Assembly (NCBI RefSeq): GCF_009604385.1
Contig: NZ_WEGJ01000016.1
Span: 1 to 64,000 of the forward strand
Length of the DNA stretch: 64,000 nt
DNA from: Streptomyces smaragdinus
GTDB taxonomy: Bacteria > Actinomycetota > Actinomycetes > Streptomycetales > Streptomycetaceae
Direction of reading: 5' to 3'
The notes below the pieces were generated by a model. It was given only the letters and a program-made list of their open reading frames with translations. It ran no database searches and was not told where the DNA came from. The first letter of the stretch is position 1. Each line of letters begins with the position of its first letter. A program made the translations under genes and the position numbers. This document shows positions 56,527 through 63,318 of this stretch, piece by piece.

Positions 56527-57815
56527 CGACGGGGGCCATCAGCCTGCGGGAGGTCAGCAAGAGCTACGACCGGCGCATTCCCGCCGTGAACAAGGTGTCG
56601 CTCGAGATCGAGCCCGGTGAGTTCCTGGTGCTGCTCGGCCCCTCGGGGTGCGGGAAGTCGACTCTGCTCCGGCTGATCGCGGGGCTGGAGTCGGCCACCT
56701 CGGGGCAGGTCTGGCTGGACGGCGAGGAGGCCGGCGAACTGCCGCCGGCGGCCCGCAACATCGCCATGGTGTTCCAGAGCTCGGCGCTGTATCCGGCGAT
56801 GAGCGGCGCCGGGAACATCGGCTTCCCGCTGCGGCTGGGCGGGATGGCGGACGAGGAGTCCACGCCGCGCGTCGACTGGGCGGCGCGGCTCCTCGGGGTG
56901 ACGGAGCTGCTCGAGCGGCGCCCGGGCCAGATGTCGGGCGGTGAGCGCCAGCGGGTGGCGATCGGCCGCGCCGTGGTCCGGGCGCCGTCGGCGTTCCTGC
57001 TGGACGAGCCGCTGTCCAGCCTGGACGCCAAGCTCCGCAACCAGCTCCGGGTGGAGATCGCCCGCCTCACCCGGGAGCTGAACACCACCACCGTCTACGT
57101 CACCCACGACCAGGGCGAGGCGATGAGTCTGGGTGACCGGGTGGCGGTGATGCGCGACGGGGTGCTCCAGCAGGTGGACACCCCGCGCGAGCTGTACCGG
57201 ATGCCGGTGAACGTGTTCGTCGCGGCGTTCGTGGGCGTTCCGCGGATCAATCTGCTGAACGGGACGGTGCTGTCGCCGCTGGACGGCCCCGTCTTCGTCG
57301 ACCTGGGCCGCCAGCGCATCGAGCTGCCCCAGCCGCTGCCCCCGGACCATCAGCTGCTGCGGATCCAGCAGCACCGGCCGCTGCTGATCGGCGTGCGCGC
57401 GGAGGACGTACGCATCGCGGGGCCGGAGCGGGCCGGGCCCGCGGAGGTGCCGCTGCGCGGGGTGGTGGAGCAGGTGGAGTACCAGGGACACGAGACGCTG
57501 CTGCACCTGAGCATCGGGGCCGTGCCCGCGGTCGTCCCCGCGCTGGAGGCGCCGCGCTATCTGCCCCGGGAGCGCAAGTCGGGGCGCCCGTCGTGGCTGC
57601 GGCTGGGCTCCGCGCCCCAGCCGCCCGCCCCGCCGCCGGCGCCGGCCCCGCAGCAGCAGGTGGGGGATCTGGTCGTACGCGCGGAGGCCGGGATGAATCC
57701 GCTGGTCGGCGACCGGCTGCCGGTGCTGCTCAACACGCGCCGGCTGTTCGTGTTCGACGAGCAGGGCCGCCGGCTGTGTCCGGCACCGCCCGGCGGGGCG
57801 CAGTTCTACGGCTGA
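56523..57815 (+). CDS. Sugar ABC transporter ATPase, MsiK/UgpC-like, next to bglC
   Basis: 430 aa from ATG 56523, overlapping the bglC stop (ATGA); upstream frame is bglC shadow. NBD ~1-235: Walker A GPSGCGKST, Q-loop AMVFQSSALYP, signature MSGGERQRVAIGRAV, Walker B AFLLDEPLSSLDA, VTHDQGEAMSLGDRVAVM. C-terminal TOBE region (~240-430) is interrupted by a Pro/Ala/Gln stretch (QPPAPPPAPAPQQQ, ~residue 365). The signature MSGGE instead of LSGGQ and SGAGNIGFPLRL instead of the usual V-x-x-N-(I/M)-x-F are deviations from MsiK. Streptomyces CebEFG is normally energised by the shared ATPase MsiK encoded elsewhere; here a candidate dedicated ATPase is co-translated with bglC. Confidence 0.92.
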   Translation: MTTGAISLREVSKSYDRRIPAVNKVSLEIEPGEFLVLLGPSGCGKSTLLRLIAGLESATSGQVWLDGEEAGELPPAARNIAMVFQSSALYPAMSGAGNIGFPLRLGGMADEESTPRVDWAARLLGVTELLERRPGQMSGGERQRVAIGRAVVRAPSAFLLDEPLSSLDAKLRNQLRVEIARLTRELNTTTVYVTHDQGEAMSLGDRVAVMRDGVLQQVDTPRELYRMPVNVFVAAFVGVPRINLLNGTVLSPLDGPVFVDLGRQRIELPQPLPPDHQLLRIQQHRPLLIGVRAEDVRIAGPERAGPAEVPLRGVVEQVEYQGHETLLHLSIGAVPAVVPALEAPRYLPRERKSGRPSWLRLGSAPQPPAPPPAPAPQQQVGDLVVRAEAGMNPLVGDRLPVLLNTRRLFVFDEQGRRLCPAPPGGAQFYG

Positions 57816-57880
57816 CCCCGCGCATGAACGTCCCGGTGGCCGTCCGTGGAGGGGACGGACGGTCGCCGGGAGATGGACCT

Positions 57881-57920
57881 GTCGCCGGCCCCGTCCGTTG
57901 CCCCGCCCGGGGCCGGCGAC
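57881..57920. terminator. Terminator between the ATPase and response-regulator genes
   Basis: Stem GTCGCCGGCCCC (57881-57892) / GGGGCCGGCGAC (57909-57920), 12 perfect pairs, then AGCCTTTCTC. A second hairpin CCGTCCGT/ACGGACGG (57840-57862) precedes it. Lies between convergent genes and can act on both. Confidence 0.88.
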
Positions 57921-57928
57921 AGCCTTTC

Positions 57929-58624
57929 TCACGGAGGCGGCTCCAGCTTGACCCCGACCCCGCGCAGGGTGTGCAGATAGCGCGGGGCGGCGGCCGTCTC
58001 GCCCAGTTTGCGGCGCAGCCACGACAGATGGACGTCTATCGTCTGGTCGTCGCCGTAGCTCTGCCGCCACACCTCGGCCAGCAGCTCCCCGCGCGCCACG
58101 ACGACCCCCGGCCGCCGGGCGAGGAACGCCAGCAGGTCGAACTCCCGCCGGGTCAGCGCCAGCGGCTCCCCGTCCAGCCGCGCCCGCCGCCGCCGCGGGT
58201 CGATGCGCAGCCCGCCCACCTCGATCACGTCCGGCTGCGGGGCCTCCTCGGGCCGGGGGCGGGGGCGGGCCCGGCGCAGGACGGCGGCGAGGCGGGCGGT
58301 GAGCTGTTCGCCGGAGAAGGGTCTGACGAGGTAGTCGTCGGCGCCCTCGTCGAGCAGCCGGACGATGCCCGCCTCGTCGGCGCGGTCGGTGGCGACGATC
58401 ACCGGGACGTCCGTGACGCCGCGCAGCATCCGCAGCACCTCCGCCCCGTCCGGGCCGGCCGCCCCGAGGTCCAGGACGACCGCGTCGAAGCGGTGGTGGG
58501 CCACCTCGCGCAGGGCCTGCGGGGCGGTCCCCACGCTGCGTACCGTGTGCGCCGCCGCGGTCAGCTGCCGGATCAGCGCCGACCGTACGAACTGATCGTC
58601 CTCGACCACCAGCACACTCGCCAT
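57929..58624 (-). CDS. Orphan OmpR-type response regulator with degenerate receiver
   Basis: 231 aa from ATG 58624; a GTG three codons earlier is possible. Receiver ~1-120: VLVVEDDQFVRSAL (acidic pair), VVLDLGAAGPDG (phospho-acceptor Asp present, but the usual LPD is replaced by AAG), VIVATDRADE, and DYLVRPFSGEQL where the invariant Lys is Arg. DNA-binding winged helix ~140-228: LTRREFDLLAFLARRPGVVVARGELLAEVW, TIDVHLSWLRRKLGE. No histidine kinase is nearby. Phosphorylation control may be altered; DNA binding looks intact. Confidence 0.9.
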   Translation of the reverse strand: MASVLVVEDDQFVRSALIRQLTAAAHTVRSVGTAPQALREVAHHRFDAVVLDLGAAGPDGAEVLRMLRGVTDVPVIVATDRADEAGIVRLLDEGADDYLVRPFSGEQLTARLAAVLRRARPRPRPEEAPQPDVIEVGGLRIDPRRRRARLDGEPLALTRREFDLLAFLARRPGVVVARGELLAEVWRQSYGDDQTIDVHLSWLRRKLGETAAAPRYLHTLRGVGVKLEPPP

Positions 58625-58754
58625 GTCCCGCAACGTACGCCCGTCCGCCGCGCCGGGACCCGATGTCGGCGGGATCGGTGGCGGGAACGGGGGGCGCGCT
58701 TGACCGCGGGCGGCGCGTTCGGGCCGGGTCTGCGGTACGGGTGGGGCGGACGGG

Positions 58755-59609
58755 TCACTTGAACACGCTGGGCGGCGGCGCCGGTGACTCCACCGCGTGG
58801 GCGTCGGTGACCGGGCGGGCGCCGCCGGGGAAGGCGGCGAGGTCCGCGCCGTGCAGGGTGCGGGCGGGCTGCGGGTCGCTCGCGGCGCGGCGGGTCAGCT
58901 CGGCGACGGGCAGCGGGGCGCCGGAGGCGACGAGCACCGCGTTGCCGAAGCGCTTGCCGCGCAGGACGGCGGGGTCGGCGATCAGGCAGGCCTCGGGGAA
59001 GACCTCCAGCGCGGTGGCGATCTGGGCCCGCAGATGCCGCAGGGGCGGGCCGTCGGCGAGGTTCGCGGCGTACGTCCCGGCGGGGTCCAGGACCCGGCGG
59101 ACCTCGGTGAGGAACTCGACGCTCGTCAGATGCGCGGGGGTGCGCGCCACCCGGAAGACGTCGGCTATGACGAGGTCGGCGGACGCGTCCGCCAGCTTGG
59201 CCAGCCCGGCCCGGGCGTCGCCCCCGCGCACCCGTATGCGTGCCTGCTCGGGCAGCGGGAGCTCACGTCGTACGAGCGCGGTGAGCCGGGCGTCGATCTC
59301 CACGACCTGCTGGGCGGACCGGGGCCTGGTGGCCGCGATGTAGCGCGCCATGGTGAGGGCGCCGCCGCCCAGATGCACGGCCCGCAGGGGCCGGCCGGGC
59401 GGGGCGGCGAGGTCGGCCGCGTGGCCCAGGCGGCGCTGGTACTCGAACGTCAGCCGGGCCGGGTCGTCGAGGTCCACGTACGACTGCGGGGCCCCGCCGA
59501 CCAGCAGGGTCCAGGCCCGGGCCCGCTCGGGATCCGGCCGCAGCTCGGCGACCCCGCCGTCCACCTCCTCGACGACGGCGTCCCGCCCGCGCGTCCGCTG
59601 TCTCGCCAC
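58755..59609 (-). CDS. Spermidine-synthase-like (SAM-fold) protein
   Basis: 284 aa, GTG 59609. Rossmann methyltransferase-like fold of the spermidine synthase family: QSYVDLDDPARLTFEYQRRLG, RAVHLGGGALTMARYIAATRP (nucleotide loop, normally GGGDG), VVEIDARLTALVRRELPL, ADLVIADVFR. The active-site Asp-rich DxxD of true spermidine synthases reads IADVFR here, so polyamine transfer is doubtful. Actinobacterial members are often labelled spermidine synthase without proof. No membrane segments. Separate transcription unit after a hairpin. Confidence 0.82.
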   Translation of the reverse strand: MARQRTRGRDAVVEEVDGGVAELRPDPERARAWTLLVGGAPQSYVDLDDPARLTFEYQRRLGHAADLAAPPGRPLRAVHLGGGALTMARYIAATRPRSAQQVVEIDARLTALVRRELPLPEQARIRVRGGDARAGLAKLADASADLVIADVFRVARTPAHLTSVEFLTEVRRVLDPAGTYAANLADGPPLRHLRAQIATALEVFPEACLIADPAVLRGKRFGNAVLVASGAPLPVAELTRRAASDPQPARTLHGADLAAFPGGARPVTDAHAVESPAPPPSVFK

Positions 59610-59652
59610 GTCGATCAGTATGGGCGCACCCGGCGCCCGTCGCGCGAGGGGG

Positions 59653-59688
59653 CTAGGGCCTGTGCCGAGTTCCCCGCACAGGCCCTAG
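59653..59688. terminator. Hairpin overlapping the upstream gene's stop codon
   Basis: Perfect 13-bp stem CTAGGGCCTGTGC (59653-59665) / GCACAGGCCCTAG (59676-59688), 10-nt loop. The TAG stop of the gene at 59685-60071 is part of the stem. Terminates that gene before the spermidine-synthase-like gene. Confidence 0.85.
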
Positions 59689-60071
59689 AAACAGCGGTCG
59701 GCGGCCTCGATCGTCCGCTTGGCCTCGCCCAGCGCCTCCCGCAGCACCACCGGGTCCGTCACCGGCGGGGCCTGCTCGGGGGACACCAGCCAGTGCGTCC
59801 CGGCCACCGGGGGGACGGCGGGTACGGCGCGTGCGCACGTCTGCGTGCAGGCGCTGCCGGGGACGTCCCAGCGCTCGGCCGTGCCCGGCGGCACCAGGAA
59901 GCCCAGGGTGTCGAAGTCGCCGTCGTGCAGCACGGGGCCCACGGCGGTGCGCAGCCGCAGGATGTCCACGGCCTCGAGGCCGTGCCGGGCCGGCACGGTG
60001 ACGAGGTCGCAGGGCTCGGCCGGAGCGCGGCCGAGCTGTGGTCCGCTGGTGTCCACACCGGTGTCCAGCAA
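59685..60071 (-). CDS. Conserved actinomycete hypothetical protein
   Basis: 128 aa from TTG 60071, supported by GAGGAGGGG 7 nt upstream. Sequence: LDTGVDTSGPQLGRAPAEPCDLVTVPARHGLEAVDILR, VGPVLHDGDFDTLGFLVPPGTAERWDVPGSAC, CARAVPAVPP, LREALGEAKRTIEAADRCF. I recognise the pattern from Streptomyces hypothetical proteins; the GFLVPPGTAERW segment recalls the N-terminal part of bifunctional primase-polymerase proteins, but the catalytic residues are not present. Function unknown. Divergent from the TPR regulator gene. Confidence 0.72.
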   Translation of the reverse strand: MLDTGVDTSGPQLGRAPAEPCDLVTVPARHGLEAVDILRLRTAVGPVLHDGDFDTLGFLVPPGTAERWDVPGSACTQTCARAVPAVPPVAGTHWLVSPEQAPPVTDPVVLREALGEAKRTIEAADRCF

Positions 60072-60380
60072 GGGAAACCCCTCCTCACGCGGGAAGCCGC
60101 GTTACGTGTCCGCGGCCGGTCCGCGGGGTCGTCCAGAGCGTTGTCCGCAGTGTTCAACGCGGCAGGACGTCATCGGCTACGCCGGCGGAAGGCCGTAAAG
60201 GATGGCACTTCATGGCGGATCGCGGTGGGGATATCCGGTTTGTCGGCAAACTCCGCCGTTACGGGGGTTCCCGGGCACTACCGTCGTGCCCGCCGGTACT
60301 CACGGCGGCGCCGGTTCCGCTTCGGGTCCGGTGCCGCACCCGCCGTACCGTACGCAGACCCGGAGATGAGGGATGCCGAC
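60072..60380. other. Divergent intergenic region
   Basis: 309 bp between the hypothetical gene and the TPR regulator gene. It holds the former's Shine-Dalgarno (60079-60087) and a small inverted repeat GCGTTG (60138-60143) / CAACGC (60155-60160). An in-frame ATG at 60212 opens a frame that runs into the next gene out of phase; I do not regard it as coding. Confidence 0.5.
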
Positions 60381-61778
60381 GTGAGCCGCGACCCGTCGTT
60401 TCCCGTGCCCAACCGCCCTGTGCCCAATACCGTGTTCCGCGCGCTGCGCGGCGCCCGCTCGCCCGGGGAGTTCGCCGCCGCCGTGCGGCGGGCCGGGCGG
60501 GAGATCGGCGAGCGGGTCTCGTGCGACGCCCGGTACGTGGGCCGGGTGGAGGCCGGGGAGATCCGGTGTCCCAACTACGCGTACGAACGGGTGTTCCTAC
60601 ACATGTTCCCGGGGTACACACTCACCGACCTCGGTTTCGCCCCCCGCGAGACCGTACGCGGACGGCGGGCGCACGCGCTGCCGTACGCGCCCCCGCACAA
60701 AGCGGTGCGCCGGCCCGTCCCGGACCCCGCCGGCACGGGCACTACCCCGGATCCCAGCGTCGACGAGGAGAGCGACGTGCTGCGTCGCGCGTTCATGACC
60801 GGCGGCTCGGCCGCCCTGGCCGGGCTCGCGCTCGGCACCACCGCGGACCCCGCCGCCGCGAGCCCCACGGCCGCGAGCCCCGGGTTCCGGCCCGGGACCG
60901 ACGAGGCGGAGGCGGTGGAGGAGGCCGTCCGCCATATCCGCCTGCTCGACGACCGGCACGGCGCCGACGCCCTGTACGAGGGCGCCGGCCGGACCCTGCG
61001 CGCCGCGTACGAGCTGGTCGACGCGGGCGCCCGCCGCCAGTCGGTGACGGACCGCCTGCACGCCGGCGCCGGTGAGCTGGCGATCTCCGTCGGCTGGCTG
61101 GCCCACGACTCACGCCGCTACACCGACGCCCGCTCCCACTACGCGGAGGCGCTGGCCACCGCCCGGGTCGCGGGCGATCCGGCGCTGGAGGCGCACGCCT
61201 TCTGCAACATGGCGTTCCTGGCCCGCGACGCCGGCCGTCCGCACGAGGCGGTACGGGCGGCGCAGGCCGCGCAGGCGGCGGCACGCCGGCTGGGGTCGGC
61301 CCGGCTGCGGTCGCTGCTGGCGCTGCGCGAGGCGGGCGGCTGGGCGGGGCTCGGCGACCGCCGGGCGTGCGGGGAGGCGCTGGGGCGGGCGGCGGATCTG
61401 TTCGCGCTGGGGACGGCGGACGCGGATCCGGCGTGGATGTCGTTCTACGGCGAGGCGGAGCTGGCGGGGCTGGAGGCCCAGTGCTGGTCGGCCCTCGGCG
61501 ACCACGAGCGGGCGGCCGACCGGGCGCGGCGGGCGGTGGCGCTGCTGGACCCGCACTTCACGCGCAACATCGCGCTGTTCACCGCGCAGCTCGCCGACGA
61601 CCTCGCGGCGTCCGGGAAGCTCGACGAGGCCGCGGCGGCGGGCGGCCGGGCGGTGCGGCTGCTGGGGGGCGTGAAGTCGACGCGGATCCGCCGGATGCTG
61701 GACGCCACCGCCGACCGGCTGCGGGCGCACGGCTCCCCGGTCGACGCGTTCCTCGGCGGGGAGCCGCGGCCGGCGTAG
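60381..61778 (+). CDS. TPR-repeat regulatory protein (NsdA-like)
   Basis: 465 aa from GTG 60381 (GAGGGA 7 nt upstream; ATG 60366 is the alternative). The N-terminal part (~1-110) has a modified HTH-like region (FAAAVRRAGREIGERVSCDARYVGRVEAGEIRCPNYAYERVF) seen in Streptomyces NsdA-type regulators. Then comes a hydrophobic RRAFMTGGSAALAGLALGTTADPAAA that mimics a Tat signal, and a helical TPR array (~180-460: GWLAHDSRRYTDARSHYAEALATARVAG, AHAFCNMAFLARDAGRPHEAVRAAQAA, YGEAELAGLEAQCWSALGDHERAADRA). Probably a protein-protein regulator of development or antibiotic synthesis; inference from relatives. Confidence 0.85.
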   Translation: MSRDPSFPVPNRPVPNTVFRALRGARSPGEFAAAVRRAGREIGERVSCDARYVGRVEAGEIRCPNYAYERVFLHMFPGYTLTDLGFAPRETVRGRRAHALPYAPPHKAVRRPVPDPAGTGTTPDPSVDEESDVLRRAFMTGGSAALAGLALGTTADPAAASPTAASPGFRPGTDEAEAVEEAVRHIRLLDDRHGADALYEGAGRTLRAAYELVDAGARRQSVTDRLHAGAGELAISVGWLAHDSRRYTDARSHYAEALATARVAGDPALEAHAFCNMAFLARDAGRPHEAVRAAQAAQAAARRLGSARLRSLLALREAGGWAGLGDRRACGEALGRAADLFALGTADADPAWMSFYGEAELAGLEAQCWSALGDHERAADRARRAVALLDPHFTRNIALFTAQLADDLAASGKLDEAAAAGGRAVRLLGGVKSTRIRRMLDATADRLRAHGSPVDAFLGGEPRPA

Positions 61779-61808
61779 GGGGTGTCCCGTGACGAACACC
61801 CCGGCCTG

Positions 61809-63149
61809 TTACGCGGGCCGCACGTTGTGGTTGAGCGCGAACAGGTTCTCCGGGTCGAACTCCCGCTTCACCGCCGCCAGCCGGCGCCGGGTCTCCGCCG
61901 GGTAGACCGCCGCGACGTCCTCCTCGGCGGCCGACGTCAGGAAGTTGGCGTACGCCCCCGAGGTGTACGGGGCCAGCCTGCCCCAAAGCGCGTCCACCGC
62001 CGGGCGGCCGGCCTCCAGGGCGGGGGCCGGGCCGATGGACGTCGTCATGACCATCAGCTCCGCCGTGCGGTGGGCGTACGCGGTGGCGTCGGCGGGCACG
62101 CGGGCGACGGCGGCGCCGACGCTGCGGATGCCGATCACCGGCGACCCCTCGGCCGCCCCGGCCGCCGCCAGCACGTCCAGGGCGCCGGACACGGACGCCG
62201 CGTCCACGAACGCGCTGCGGGCGGCCAGCCGGATGCCGGGCGGCGGGGTCGCGCCGTCCTCGAGGGTGTCGCCGTACGGCTTGAGCGCCACGGTGTCGTC
62301 CAGCACCGTCCCGAGCCGGCGGAGGGGGTCGATCGCGCGGGCAGCCGCCGCCGGGTCGTCGCCGTCGTACGCCACGAGGACCTCGACGGGGGCGTTGGGG
62401 CCGCCGAGGAACGGGTTGGCGAACGTCACCGTGGACGTCAACTCCTCGGGGGCGGTACGCAGATACGCCGCCCAGCCCCGGAGCACGGCGGGCAGTTCCG
62501 CCGCCGGGAAGCTGACCTTGCCGTGGAAGACGTCGGTCGTCCGGTGGGCGGCGAACTCGAACGCGGTGACCACGCCCAGGTTGCCGCCGCCCCCGCGCAG
62601 CGCCCAGAACAGCTCCGGGTTCTCCGCCGCGCTCGCCCGTACCAGCTCACCGCGCGCGTCGACCAGCTCCGCGCCGACCAGGGCGTCCAGCGCCAGCCCG
62701 TACTTCCTGACCTTCCAGCCGATCCCGCCGCCCAGCGTCAGCCCCCCGACACCGACGCCGCGGGTGTCCCCCGAGGAGATCGCCAGCCCGTACGGGGCCA
62801 GCACGGCGGCGACCTGCCCCCAGGTGGCGCCGCCCCCGATCCGTACCAGGCCCCGCGCCTCGTCGGTGACCTCCACGGCGGCGAGCAGGGAGAGGTCCAC
62901 GACGATGCCGCCGTCGTTGGTGCCGAAGCCGGAGAAGGCGTGGCCGCCGCCGCGCACGGACAGGGCGAGCCCCGACCCGGCGGCGAACCGCACGGCCGCC
63001 CGCACGTCCGCGGCCGTCTTGGGCCGCAGCACGTACGCCGGGGTGCCGGCCGCCAGGACCGTACGGCCGGCCGACTCGTACGCGGCGGAGCCCGGTTCGA
63101 TGATGTCGCCGCCGAAACCGGCGCGCAGGGTGTCGAGCGTGGAACTCAT
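61809..63149 (-). CDS. FAD-dependent oxidoreductase, BBE-like (FAD_binding_4)
   Basis: 446 aa, ATG 63149. FAD domain ~35-205: YVLRPKTAADVRAAVRFA, LALSVRGGGHAFSGFG (His for covalent 8-alpha flavin link), SSGDTRGVGVGGLTLGGGIGWKVRKYG (the Cys used for bicovalent linkage is absent), ALRGGGGNLGVVTAFEF. Ends with the BBE motif FDPENLFALNHNV. Likely a single-covalent flavin oxidase of carbohydrates or secondary metabolites; no signal peptide. Divergent from the ECF sigma gene; its promoter carries TGTCACG-N16-CGTC, so that sigma factor probably drives it. Confidence 0.93.
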   Translation of the reverse strand: MSSTLDTLRAGFGGDIIEPGSAAYESAGRTVLAAGTPAYVLRPKTAADVRAAVRFAAGSGLALSVRGGGHAFSGFGTNDGGIVVDLSLLAAVEVTDEARGLVRIGGGATWGQVAAVLAPYGLAISSGDTRGVGVGGLTLGGGIGWKVRKYGLALDALVGAELVDARGELVRASAAENPELFWALRGGGGNLGVVTAFEFAAHRTTDVFHGKVSFPAAELPAVLRGWAAYLRTAPEELTSTVTFANPFLGGPNAPVEVLVAYDGDDPAAAARAIDPLRRLGTVLDDTVALKPYGDTLEDGATPPPGIRLAARSAFVDAASVSGALDVLAAAGAAEGSPVIGIRSVGAAVARVPADATAYAHRTAELMVMTTSIGPAPALEAGRPAVDALWGRLAPYTSGAYANFLTSAAEEDVAAVYPAETRRRLAAVKREFDPENLFALNHNVRPA

Positions 63150-63189
63150 GGTGGTCCAATCCTTGAAACTCTGTCGGAACTGGACACGG

Positions 63190-63216
63190 GACGCCGCCCG
63201 TCCGCCCCGCGTGACA
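63190..63216 (-). promoter_or_regulatory. ECF41-type promoter of the FAD oxidoreductase gene
   Basis: On the minus strand TGTCACG (63216-63210), 16-nt spacer, CGTC (63193-63190), 40 bp before the start codon. Matches the -35/-10 pattern reported for ECF41 sigma factors (TGTCACA and CGTC) with one mismatch. Confidence 0.75.
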
Positions 63217-63252
63217 GCCGTCCCCGCGTGACGTACGCCACAGCCCGCGCGA

Positions 63253-63279
63253 TGTCACACTCCGCCGGGCAGGGGCGTC
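63253..63279 (+). promoter_or_regulatory. ECF41-type autoregulatory promoter of the sigma gene
   Basis: TGTCACA (63253-63259), 16-nt spacer, CGTC (63276-63279), 39 bp before the start codon. Exact match to the ECF41 consensus and same spacing as the divergent promoter. Confidence 0.82.
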
Positions 63280-63318
63280 TCGTGGGGAGACCTGTCGACC
63301 GTCCAGGGGGAAGCACCG

